This document shows, one piece after another, positions 36,712 through 46,974 of a stretch of 64,000 bases of DNA. Source of the DNA: Pseudofabraea citricarpa (lineage: Eukaryota > Ascomycota > Leotiomycetes > Helotiales > Dermateaceae). Made by a program: the position numbers and the translations under genes. The notes beneath the pieces are model-generated. The model did no database searches and was not told where the DNA came from. It saw only the letters and a program-made list of their open reading frames with translations. The stretch lies in contig JAPWGK010000005.1 in NCBI GenBank assembly GCA_029641185.1, positions 434,001 through 498,000 on the forward strand. The letters run 5' to 3'. Numbering within the stretch: position 1 is the first letter of the stretch; each line of letters begins with the position of its first letter.

Positions 36712-37485
36712 ATGGAGCCATTGCCTACGATTCCAGAGAATGTGACCAATCTCCCTTGGATCTCACATGGAATATCGGGCGCAGTATTTGCTGTCTCCGA
36801 GTCAGTAGTCATTAAGAAGCCGATCCAAGGAGCCGAGTTTAGGGAACAGCTCAATATTGAACGTCAAATCTACGAACGCTTAGGACCGCACCCTTATATT
36901 ACGAGATTTTTGTTTGCACACAAGGACATGATTGTTCTCGAACGCCTTAAATACCCACTTCGCAAACGTCTTGTTGATCTTCATAAGCTCAACCAACGGC
37001 CTAGAGTTCAAGACGTCGTCCGATGGGCCCTACAGATTACACAAGCGCTTCAACATGTTCACGCGCGCGGAGTTATGCAGATAGACATCGGTGCACACAA
37101 TGTTTTACTTGATCAACACGAAACTGCAAAGTTATCCGATTTTGCTGGTTCCTCTCTCGATGGCTCTGAGCCAATGGTAGCCCCTAGCGCGCATTCTGAG
37201 CATCCAGATATGCCTGCTTCGAACCCATCAATTCAGTCTGAGATTTTTGCATTAGGCTCATTGTTATACGAGATAGAGACGACGCAGAAGCCGTACCCCG
37301 ATAAAAACGAGGGAGAGTTAGAGGACCTGTTTAGGGCAGCTAAATATCCTGATACAACCAAATTGATTTTGGGGCCGGTGATTACAAAGTGCTGGATGTC
37401 TCAGTATAAGGATACTGGTAAAGTTGTCTTCGACATCCAACATATTCAAAACCAACTTAAAAACACATCTCCACGTGTCTCTTAG
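36712..37485 (+). CDS. Protein-kinase-like protein with altered catalytic loop
   Basis: Single-exon kinase-fold protein, 257 residues. Seen in order: a glycine-poor loop SGAVFAVSESVVIKKP, whose Lys pair likely holds the ATP-binding Lys; an alpha-C region EQLNIERQIYERLG; a catalytic loop reading GVMQIDIGAHNVLLD, where canonical kinases have HRDxxxxN; and an activation-segment start LSDFAGSSLDG in place of DFG. The key Asp and Asn of the loop and the Asp of DFxG are kept, so it may still bind ATP. The chain is short in the C-lobe but keeps SEIFALGSLLYEIETTQKPY, the alpha-F region. Start chosen at 36712 (AAAATGG context); the frame stays open upstream but without a better start. It resembles the fungal kinase-like families common in accessory regions. 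Role unknown. Confidence 0.75.
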   Translation: MEPLPTIPENVTNLPWISHGISGAVFAVSESVVIKKPIQGAEFREQLNIERQIYERLGPHPYITRFLFAHKDMIVLERLKYPLRKRLVDLHKLNQRPRVQDVVRWALQITQALQHVHARGVMQIDIGAHNVLLDQHETAKLSDFAGSSLDGSEPMVAPSAHSEHPDMPASNPSIQSEIFALGSLLYEIETTQKPYPDKNEGELEDLFRAAKYPDTTKLILGPVITKCWMSQYKDTGKVVFDIQHIQNQLKNTSPRVS

Positions 37486-39593
37486 TCGGCAATGAAGATC
37501 TCTTTTAACTCAAATATCGTATGTTTTCAAAAGCTGCATAGGCAGCTCAGTTTGCTGTACTCGGAAAGGATTTTGAACGTTCGTGGGTTTGAAGAAGAAT
37601 GAAATCTGTTACACTGTTGGATACAACTCTTCCGTTTGAGCTTCAACATAAATAGACATACTTTCAATTTCAGCTTTCTTTAACCACCGTTAACTAGACC
37701 AGCCAAGTACAAGATAAATATTGAACCCAGAATCAGCAAAAGTTCAAAACCAGCCACTGGATGTCAACAAACCTCTTTCCTTGCTTACCTATCACTTCAA
37801 CCTTATTGCAAACACATGGCAATTTCTGGCTTAATCCGGTCGCTACACAATTGTGACTAACTTTGAGGGAAGACATGGATGGATTTGGGTGTCATAAAGA
37901 ACTTATCAAGTACATGTTTTATGAAATTACTGATGGATCTTGGTGTTCAAATTCTTGTCTGAGGTTATTGCACTTTGTTAGAACGTGGACCTGCCAGAGA
38001 ACACCACAGGTACAGTACCCAGTTGTGCTAATAAAACAGCAAGTTCTCATTTAGCTTGTGTCGAAAGCTTATCCTATTCATTTCCAAAATTGTGGCCAAC
38101 TAGACTTTGTCGACATAACTGGTGGTTTGCTCGAACTGAAAACAGTTCCACTTGAATGTTAGACTTCCTGAAGGGAAGTACGAATGCTACCTAGGTACTT
38201 TGGTGAAACGTCAAAGTCTACGGCGCGGAGACATGAACTTGACCGCTTTATCTTTATCAAGAAGTAGTTGTACGGAGTTGGGAACTTGCTATGATGGCTC
38301 AAGGACTCACACATCAGTTGGCACACCCTGTGATCTATCATTCATCATCATCTCACATTTATACAGCGATCCCAACGGATTTAGCTTATAGTCTTCTCTG
38401 GGTGAGCATGGAGGCAAACAATCAACGCTTAAGTAGTAAAGTCTGAAGTCAGATCGATTCGGTAGCCGGTAAGTTGGCTTTGTGGTTCTCGGAGCGCTGC
38501 CGCCGCAAGCCGGGTGCCATCCTCCAAGAGCCGATGTTGCACCACTTTGGAGTTTGACTTTCTTGGCGGTTGTGAGGGATGAGACTTTCAGACGAAGTTT
38601 GAAAGGATCCGCATCAAAAATGTTTACTGGAGGAAAAGGCGTTCGGATGAAGTTTGAGGTCCAAGCTGAACGTTCCCTATTGGACACGATGAAGTCATAA
38701 TGTAGAGAAGAAGAAAGACAGCCCCTGCCTGTCTCTCGCTTGTCAATCCCCTGCCAAGCCATCTCTATATCATCACTTTTACTTGCCTTTTGCTTCTCCT
38801 GAAATATAATCGATACCTGCTCTATGCTTAACTTCCCTATTATCTAATCTATCTCTATCTTACCCGGTACATCAAATCCCTGCTCCGGCACTGCAAACCG
38901 ACTGGAAATTGCAACGGCAGCAGGCCCGGCTAAATCCAAAAGCATGGGAAAGCATGGGGATTGATGTAACCTAACCGAGCAGGCCGAGTCCCAAAAGTCA
39001 ATCTAAATGAGACTGCGTACACATTTGTCCATCCGAACACCCCAAGGGCACCTTTTAAACTTATTATCCGCCATCTTGGAAAGCTCTTGGGATTTTCTTG
39101 CGTCCTGGGCCTCCTGGCTGGCTGGCTCCGTTCCCGATTGGGAATCAGACTTTGCTGGTCCGTTACCAACTTATTGGCTTGCTTCCCCCGTCCTTCTTCT
39201 GTTTCTGTTTCATGAAGAAAGAAAAACGTGCGTTTACGTTTTCTTGCGTTACTTGCTCTCTCGCCTTGTCCTCCTCGAATCTCGTTTGCCCGCTCCGTCT
39301 TGCGCTTTTGGAAAGAGGAGGGGAGATGCAGGGAGATCAGGACATGAATCCAAGTGGGGTGTTACCTGTTTCTTTTCTCCTCGTCCCTATCTCCGCGTGC
39401 TTCAATGTTTCGTTCTGTTCCGGTCTCCGCGTTGAGTAAGGTGTTTGGCGTGATGGATATATAAACCTGTCAAGTCCATCCCCAAGTTTCTCTCCTTTCC
39501 CTCTCTTCTTGCTCTACCCATCACTCGTTTGTTGGTCTCGGTGCCCGTTCATTTACCTATTTTATATCTTATCTTCTCTCTCTCTCTCTCAAG
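37486..39593. other. Long upstream region of the GH6 gene
   Basis: 2.1 kb. Several overlapping frames occur (38307-38762 minus; 39007-39439 plus in two frames) but none shows a protein family or consistent intron structure. The last 130 bases hold a TATA box and a pyrimidine tract. Confidence 0.45.
39458..39465 (+). promoter_or_regulatory. TATA box of the GH6 gene
   Basis: A TATATAAA octamer lies 129 bases before the GH6 start codon. It is followed by a CT-rich tract running up to the ATG (a perfect CT repeat at 39575-39590), the usual core promoter of strongly induced fungal secreted-enzyme genes. Confidence 0.65.
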
Positions 39594-41015
39594 ATGCATT
39601 TCACCTCACTCCTTACAGCACTTTCGATCCCTCTCCTCATCAGCGCTTCTCCCACCTCACCGCCCTACCCCATCTACAAGAAGCGCGATTCCACAGAGAC
39701 GAACCCATACCTGGGCAAAACGCACTACGTCGGGACCGACTACGCGGGGAAGCTGAACGAGACAGTAGCCGCCTTCCTGGCACGCAACGACAGCGTCAAC
39801 GCGGCACGCACACGCACCGTACAGCAAACCAGCACCTTCATCTGGATCACGACGCGGGCGGGGCTAGTCAACATCAGCAGCACCATCGACGAAGCGCGAG
39901 CCGTGCAATCGCAGACGAACCAGACGCAGATCGTGCAGCTGGTGCTGTACAACCTGCCGGACCGCGACTGCTCGGCCGGCGCATCGGCCGGAGAACTGAC
40001 CCTCGCTGACGACGGCTTGAATCTCTACAAGCATGAGTTCGTCGACGTCTATGCGGCCTTGCTCGCTAATGCCTCTGACCTCACCTTCTCCGTCATCCTC
40101 GAACCTGATAGTCTGGGTAACGTCGTCACGAACATGAATGTGCCGCTGTGCGAGACGGCGGCGCCGGGCTACGAAGAGGGCATCGCGTATGCGATTGCGA
40201 AGCTGCAGCTGCCCAACGTGGCGCTGTATATTGATGCTGCTCATGGGGGATGGTTAGGCTGGAACGACAATCTGCCTCTTGGTATGTTTATTTCCTTTTC
40301 CCTTTATTTTCCCTCTCCTCTCCTCTCCTCTTCTTCTTCTTCTTTCATATGTGCCCCTCTTCGCCCGTGTTCCCCCATACCTCGTCATGTTGGCCTCTGT
40401 CGTTGCTGCACAAGAAGACAAGAGACTGTAGAGCTGGTGCTAACCGCGAGGACCTGAACAACAGCCGCGGCCGAATTCAGCAAAGTCGTCAAGCTGGCAC
40501 AGAACTTCTCAGCCGGCGCCCAGATCCGCGGCTTCGCAACCGACGTGTCGAACTTCAACCCGTACAGCACCTCGTCGCCAGCAAACTACACAGAAGGGTG
40601 AGTTCCTCTCAATCCCTCAATCGCTCAACCCCTCCAGAAACCGGACTAATCCCCCGCAAATAGGAACCAAGCCTTCGACGAGCTCTCGTACGCCACGGTG
40701 CTGTCGCCCTTCCTCGCGAACAACTCGCTGCCGACGAACTTCATCATCGACCAAGGCCGGTCGGGCCTGCAGGGCTCGCGCGCCACGTGGTCCGAGTGGT
40801 GCAACGTGAAGGCGGGTTTTGGCATCCGCCCGACGACCGACACGAACTCGAGCCTGGTCGACTCGATCGTGTGGGTCAAGCCCGCGGGCGAGAGCGACGG
40901 GCCGTGTGGCCCGCTGGTCGACGGCGAGGCCGCGCCCGAGGCTGGGAGGTGGTGGGAGGCGTATGCAGAGCAGGCTGTCGTGAATGCGAACCCCGTCTTG
41001 GAGGAGACGTATTAG
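39594..41015 (+). CDS. Secreted GH6 cellulase (cellobiohydrolase/endoglucanase), no CBM
   Basis: Inverting cellulase that works on cellulose outside the cell. Exons 39594-40281, 40465-40597 and 40664-41015 give 390 residues. A signal peptide (residues 1-18, LLTALSIPLLISASP) is followed by a short propeptide-like segment ending KKR and the GH6 domain. Marks: QLVLYNLPDRDCSAGASAGE, with the catalytic acid Asp; SVILEPDSLGNVVTN; LYIDAAHGGWLGW; GFATDVSNFNPY; IIDQGRSGLQGSRATWSEWCN; and DSIVWVKPAGESDGPCG. Intron 1 is 183 nt and CT-rich, longer than most here. There is no N-terminal CBM1 or linker, unlike Cel6A, so it resembles the single-domain GH6 enzymes. GC content in exon 1 is visibly higher than in neighbouring genes. 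Confidence 0.92.
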
Positions 41016-41647
41016 AGTGAACGAGGAGGGAAAGAGGAGAAATGACTGTTTTCTTTGTATATACTTAGATATTCTTGAGATGAGAATCTCTTGCACATAA
41101 ATGCCTGTCTGTATGTCTGTCTTGTCCGAGGACCTGATTGAAAGTCATTAGATTTCACGAGTGAAAATATAGAGCAGAATAAGTAATCTGCAGATGTTGG
41201 GCATAGTGTCACCAGTCAAGAGGAACTCAATTGCGTAGCTAAATTAAGCGACGAACCAAGTCAAAAGACAAGCGACCAAACAAATAGCGCGGTACCTTGG
41301 TACTTACTACCACTATGACGAAACGAGATGCTTGCTTCTTGAGACAACGTGTATTCATATCCATTAATCCACCACACTATAGCCCAGCCCAGTCCATCCC
41401 GAGCATGATATCGATTAAATACGCGAAAGAACAAAATCGAGTAAAGTACAAGCAAACAACAACAAAAAAGTAAACGTCAAGAAAAAGAATAAACTACAAA
41501 TGTGCGCAACCAACACCTCGTGTTCTTTTTGTATTGTAAACGACCCAACTCGCTCGCTTGCTGGAGAAACAAGAGAAAAATTGGTATCTCGGCAAACAAA
41601 TAAATGCCCAAGTGGAACGCCCCGTAATTAACTCGTATCAAACTCAT
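41016..41647. other. Intergenic, convergent 3' ends
   Basis: Between GH6 and YVC1 3' ends. Contains AT-rich 3' flanks; nothing recognised. Confidence 0.5.
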
Positions 41648-44600
41648 TTATAGAGAGTTGCCCTTGGTGAGGTACTGCTCAAGTATGTCACCTTCGGGTG
41701 CCTGTGTTTCTTCCTCATCCTTCTCGTTCTCCTTTCCTTTGCCTTTGTTAGGTCCAGATCTTCCAGACATGTCCTTCATACTGGAACGACTAATTGGCCT
41801 CTCCTTTTCTTTACCCTTCTTGCGTCTTCGTTTTTCTGGACCAGCAGCTTGTTCACTGCCTGCTGTTTCGACTGGAGAATTCGTCTTGGTCGTATTGGCT
41901 CGACTGAGACCTCTAAACTCTCGCACGACTTCTTGAAACCCTTCCTCCAAGGTTTTCATGCGTGCTAACATCAGCCTCCCCATCATACCATCAGTATCCT
42001 CTACCCTGTCACGCTTCGCCATACCTGTTGCCATCGCCATCTGTGTGGCGAAACTCGATGGCACAGCACCCAGCATATTGTTTTCACCAACGCCAAGCTC
42101 TGACATACCCATATCCAGGCTTGATCTACGGTGTCGAACTCGTGGCCTGTCGTTCCCTTGTACTCGAGTATCCATGTTCATATTTTTAAAGTTAGGAACC
42201 GACTGAAAGTGTTGACGTGATGGCATGATGGGACGAGGCCTGCTGACAGTGGCCGCAGTCGTGTAAATCGATCGTTTTGGTGAGCGATGTCCAGGTGTAT
42301 TAGGTGTATGAGTTCCTGTTCCAGGGCGCCTGAGAGTAGAAGTAGTAGGTCTTGATTTGGGTGGGGAGGCCGATGATGAATTATGCGGTGCTAGTAACGA
42401 TTAGCTGGGAACAGTAAGATACAACAGATTACTACTTACAAGCTACTGGGTTGTAAAGTATAGTATTACTTGACATATTTCGATCATGTGTCTTCCTTCC
42501 GTAATGACTCGGTTTTGGAATGGTGAGATTTGACGTGAACCGCTGCTGCTTTGACGAAGCGACCGACGAAGAAAGATTTGGTAATCCCAGTCTTACCGCT
42601 GTTGGACTTCTGAAATAATCTTCCTCATCGTTTCCTTTATCCGAGCCAGCAGCATGACTTTGAGACATTCTGCTGCGTTTATCCAACGTCATTCCTTCAT
42701 CATCGTCATTCGTAAGTAACTCATCATCGCCATCTGCGTCAGTTTGGCCAGAGATATCCTGAGGCGGGTCGATATCAGGAGAATCACCACGATTACGAAA
42801 CGGTGCTGATGACATGAATTCGGCAGGATCGCTTGCCACAGATCTCGTACCAGATATTTCGCGACTCAACGCACGTCGCCGTAACAATGTAGCTTTTCTT
42901 GCTTGCTTCCTCTGTTCCAAGCGGTCGACTATCGATCTGCTATCTTCCGGCGGCGGACTGGCAATCTCCTCATGCGTATCCATCCAATTATGTACAACAT
43001 TATTGGTTTGTCTGCGCTCGAGGCTTTTCCGCGTGGTTCGCAAAGTATCACTCCTCGGTGCCAGTCGAAAGACCTCATCTAGTGCCTTGTCCTTCTGAAA
43101 ACCGGCAACTGACTCTTGACGCATGCGAACTCCAGGGCTATATAAGCCTGGATCTCGGAAAGAAACCAGACGTTTTCTGCCACGTCCAGCGTTCTCTACA
43201 AGATCTGTTGGCTCAAAAACTGATCTCGCAAGGAAGATTCTCTCGTATGCATAAATGCTAAACAGAAGAGGGAAATGTGTGACCTTGATGACTGTGCGAT
43301 TAACTTTGATAAATGATCGAAAAGTAAGACCAAACCTTAACGGGGTGAGAATCCAGGCAAATATATTGCTAGGTGCAACATAAGAGAAGAGGGCATCGTT
43401 CTTGACCATTGATATGGTATTCACAGCGAAAACAAACTGATGTTCTTCGTTGGCGTTTGATACAATGGCCATGAAAGAATTGGTGAGGACAGTAATCAGG
43501 ATGGTGACAACCAAGAAGTGACAGATGAACAAGAAGAGAACCAAGAGAGCCTTTCCAAGAAAGTTGTAGGTCTCCCAGGCCTCCCAAGCAGCAGGTGTGA
43601 AGCCCATAAGAATCTGAAAGATCTTGTAGGCCACACCCGCAGCATCATACTCGTTCTTGCCAAAGGACAATGTGAAAGCTACAAAAAACCCACTGCAAGC
43701 AATGAGAATGAGTACAAACACTGCGACCAGATCTATGGCCATGAGACGGAAGGCAATTAGTAGCTGAGAGAAATAGCGGTAGTGGTCCAGCACGCTGAAG
43801 AGGCGAGGGAATAGAAGGACGGCATTGGTAGCAAGGACATCGTAAGCCATGCTATTCCAGTCATGCCTCCCAATATCAACCAAGAATATTCCATACAAGC
43901 GCATGGAATAGAAGATGATCAAGAGGAAGAGAATGCCTAGATCAAAGGCATTCCAAAAGCTCATGATATACAATTGAAAGCCCTGCTCAGAAAAACCGAC
44001 TAGTTCATCGAGCATATACCCAGCACTCCAGAACCAGAAAATAATCTCCAGAGTGGTAATCTCAATCGAGCGCTCAACAAGAACTGCCAAGAAAAGACCC
44101 AAAAGGACGGCAAAGGAAAGAGTCGAGACGAATTGTCGGTAACGAGGAACTCGCAATCTTGACAACTTGAAAAGTGAAGCATCTCTGGGATCGTATAGAG
44201 TGACAGTTCTCCGAGTCATTACATGGCCCGTATTCTGCCCATTCTGGCTCGGCTGTTGTTTATCAGGAGACAATTGTAGTCCTGATGTTCCATAGCTGGG
44301 GTTCTGGCCAGGTACTAGGAGGCGTTGGGAACTTCCAGCAGGTATCCTGTGAGCTTGCGTCTGGCTCAACATCTGCGAATGAGTACGATGTAGATTGTCG
44401 GCAGCGGAGTGGAAGACAATAGACCCGGCCCAGATAGCCTCTAATTGTTGCACAACTAGAGGATGGGCAATGAAGTGCTTTGCTGATGCTCGTATGGCGA
44501 CTTCTAAGGTAGAAATGCGAGCTGCTGCAGGTCTTGGCCGATTCTTCTCCCAGCCTGATCTTGGAGTAGCGGCACCTGAGTCGGGAGATGGAAGTCCCTG

Positions 44601-45289
44601 CAGAGGAAAGAAATCATATGATAAAGCATCAATCAACTCCCGAGTATTATACTCTTTTAGCAACTTAATTGCCAGCAGTTCGCAGACCAATGCCCTCGTC
44701 CGACTGTTACCAGCCAACCCAGCATTGCGTTCCCCCTCCTTTGTAAACTGCAGACAATTTGCCATCAGAGCATACAACGTTGCGCGAGAGAAATGCGACG
44801 TGCGAATCTGTTGCTGCATAGGCTTCACTAAGAATTGGGAGACCTGTGGTGATCTGAGCTGGTCCCAGGTCAATGTCGTTTCGGTTCGGGGCAGAACAAT
44901 CAATCGAATTGCGTGGGTGAGATTGTACACAGGAATTGAATCTGTTATGGTCAGCAATGCGCATTGAGGCTCGCAGAAAGAGAATTACCAAGGTGTGCAG
45001 CTGAGAAAATGGGCAGAAGAGGGGTATCTTCTTCGCCGTCCTCATCATCTTCGTCGCCATCACCATCATCGCCACCATCATCATCCTCCAAATCTTCTAG
45101 ATCTTCCTCTTGTTCCTCCTCCGTATTCACGTCGTCATTCTCGGTCTCGGTGAAGTCTGCGGTGGCATGTCGAGGTCTCCTGTCTGATCGATTGAGGATA
45201 GGGGAGGATTGATCGAATTGCGAAGAGAACGGCGAATGCTCTTGAATGCGGCGGCGCCCTTTTCGGGGTCTAAGCAACGACGAGAGCAT
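41648..45289 (-). CDS. yvc1: Vacuolar TRP-type cation channel Yvc1
   Basis: Calcium-release channel of the vacuole, opened by stretch and cytosolic Ca2+. Exons 45289-44989, 44941-42440 and 42390-41648 give 1181 residues. Residues about 45-92 are almost wholly acidic (EEEQEEDLEDLEDDDGGDD and on). The cytosolic N-domain (DSIPVYNLTHAIRLIVLPRTE; TLYALMANCLQFTKEGERNA) precedes about six membrane segments from YRQFVSTLSFAVLLGLFLAV to HFLVVTILITVLTNSFMAIV, the last being the S6/TRP-like helix. A long low-complexity C-tail follows, with a second acidic patch (DADGDDELLTNDDDEGM) and a basic KRRRKKGKEKE stretch. The domain order matches fungal Yvc1. A MITE sits 769 bp upstream of the start. Confidence 0.92.
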
Positions 45290-46057
45290 TGTTTTTTTGT
45301 GGGAGTCCCTAGATGCAATGGCCGACCGCTACTGCCACGCAAAGTATGTGGCTCTGCAGGCAAAGGCAGTGGCGGAGATGGGTGATGTTAAGGCTTGAAT
45401 GCAAACACAGTAATATCAAATGTCAACACGGCTGGCGCGCTATAATTTGATCTGGGTCATCTTCGGCTGGTTGCGTAGATCCTCACCGCTGCAAGTCATC
45501 GATGGGAGCTTTGATACAGAGCAAAGTTTAACAGTTAATCCTCGAGATGTGGTATTATTGTTTGCTTTCTTATCTCGGACGGGGGTGAGAGGTGAGAGGG
45601 GTGGTCTCAGAAAGCACATGATCAAGAAGTCTGAATCAATCATCTTTGCATTTAGCGATGGTTGCAACCTTTCTCCGTAGAAATCATGCACGATAGCTGC
45701 ATGTTTGTTGATCTGGCCGCGAACCGCCAATCAGAAATTGCATCTCCGTGCACTGGGGGCAGGAGAGATCTTGGCGACCGATCTGGAGCCTGAGATTCGA
45801 GGCCAGAACAGACGCGTGGGAGATCACAGCTTCTGTCGTCATTGAAGAACTATTCAGTCACCGCTTTTTATTATTTTCGCCGAAAAGTATCGACCCTTGA
45901 TGTCAACCAAGGGTCTCAAGGAAAATTCTCTGTTAGCATCCCTGGTGAATCCCTCCCAGACATACGTGTTGATCTCTACAGCCTGTTAACCAACAAGGCG
46001 TTCGAAAGCCGGCAGTTCTCTTACATGACTCTCTCTCTCTCTCTCTCTCTCCCTCTA
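45290..46057. other. YVC1 upstream region
   Basis: Upstream flank of YVC1, ending in a CT microsatellite (46029-46050) that abuts the MITE. Short open frames only. Confidence 0.5.
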
Positions 46058-46483
46058 ATCGTCGGTTCGCTTAGGTTCCCTCCTTCGTCACTTCGTTCCT
46101 AGTCGGGGAAAGCAAGTGCGTTGTGAAAGCAAGTGCGTAACAGAAGGTAGGTATCCTTTAGGTGAGACCACCAAATAATTAAATATTTTAAATAATTTAA
46201 TTAATAATTCTATAAAATATTAAAGGTAAGAAATTATATAATTAGTATAAATCTAAAAGAAAAAATTTGATTTTCATTTTTTATTTATTTATTTCTTATT
46301 TTTTTAAGAAAAGCTAGAGAGAGAAAAAAGCTACGTCGGAGGACTCGGGGGGCGGGAAAAATCACCTGAAATCAGGTGAGAAAATCGCATATTATTTCGC
46401 TACGCACTTGCTTGCACAACGCACTTGCTTTCCCCGACTAGGAACGAAGTGACGAAGGAGGGAACCCTAAGCGAACCGACGAT
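46058..46483. mobile_element. MITE with long terminal inverted repeats (Tc1/mariner-like, non-autonomous)
   Basis: A 426-bp element. Terminal inverted repeats at 46058-46139 and 46401-46483 match over about 82 bases with one single-base gap and one mismatch. Both outer ends begin ATCGTCGGTTCGCTTAGG. The flanking dinucleotides are TA on both sides (46056-46057 and 46484-46485), as expected for a TA target duplication of Tc1/mariner-type elements. The interior (46140-46400) is very AT-rich and has no open frame, so it carries no transposase. Because the arms are long and nearly identical, the copy is either young or maintained; the interior AT-bias could be its native state or RIP. It lies between URA2 (3' side) and YVC1 (5' side) and disrupts neither. 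Confidence 0.85.
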
Positions 46484-46974
46484 TAGTTCTTTAGCATGTC
46501 AGATGATGTGTATGCACTGCTTGTGGAGACTACATCTACGACTACAGCCTCATTCTGTGCACCGGGCCCCAAAAATCAACTCAGTCCAAACATACAATTA
46601 GCTTAGCTACGCGAACTAGATACATCAAACATACACCCCATTCCATTCCCAGTACGCCCGCTGCCGATGTTCATAAACCATAATATGAATAACGCACACA
46701 CACAACCTTATACGCCACGCCCGACCCACATACATAGCGGATATACACCAATGTACACACATACATACGCACCCAAAATCAATGTAACCACGTACTCCGA
46801 GCACCGCGAGATATTTAAAGTTTACACAAAGTCATGTCAAAGCCTTGAAACTCTGCTCTGGTAGATCTCTATCTTTTTGTTATGCAAATCAATCCAAACT
46901 TTTTAAATCAACTGTTCCATGCTTGACCAATGCACCAACAAAAATTCCAGTTACAAAACACCTGAAAGTTGCGC
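46484..46974. other. Intergenic, URA2 3' flank
   Basis: 491 bases between the MITE and the end of URA2, including a run of short ACA/ACATA-rich sequence. No gene recognised. Confidence 0.5.

Noticed and set aside
38307..38762. 151-residue minus-strand frame
   Set aside because: No recognisable domain, no conserved-looking core and no clear promoter; it may be chance. I would reconsider with homology evidence.
39007..39439. Overlapping plus-strand frames before GH6
   Set aside because: Two frames are open over the same bases, which reflects pyrimidine-rich promoter sequence rather than coding.
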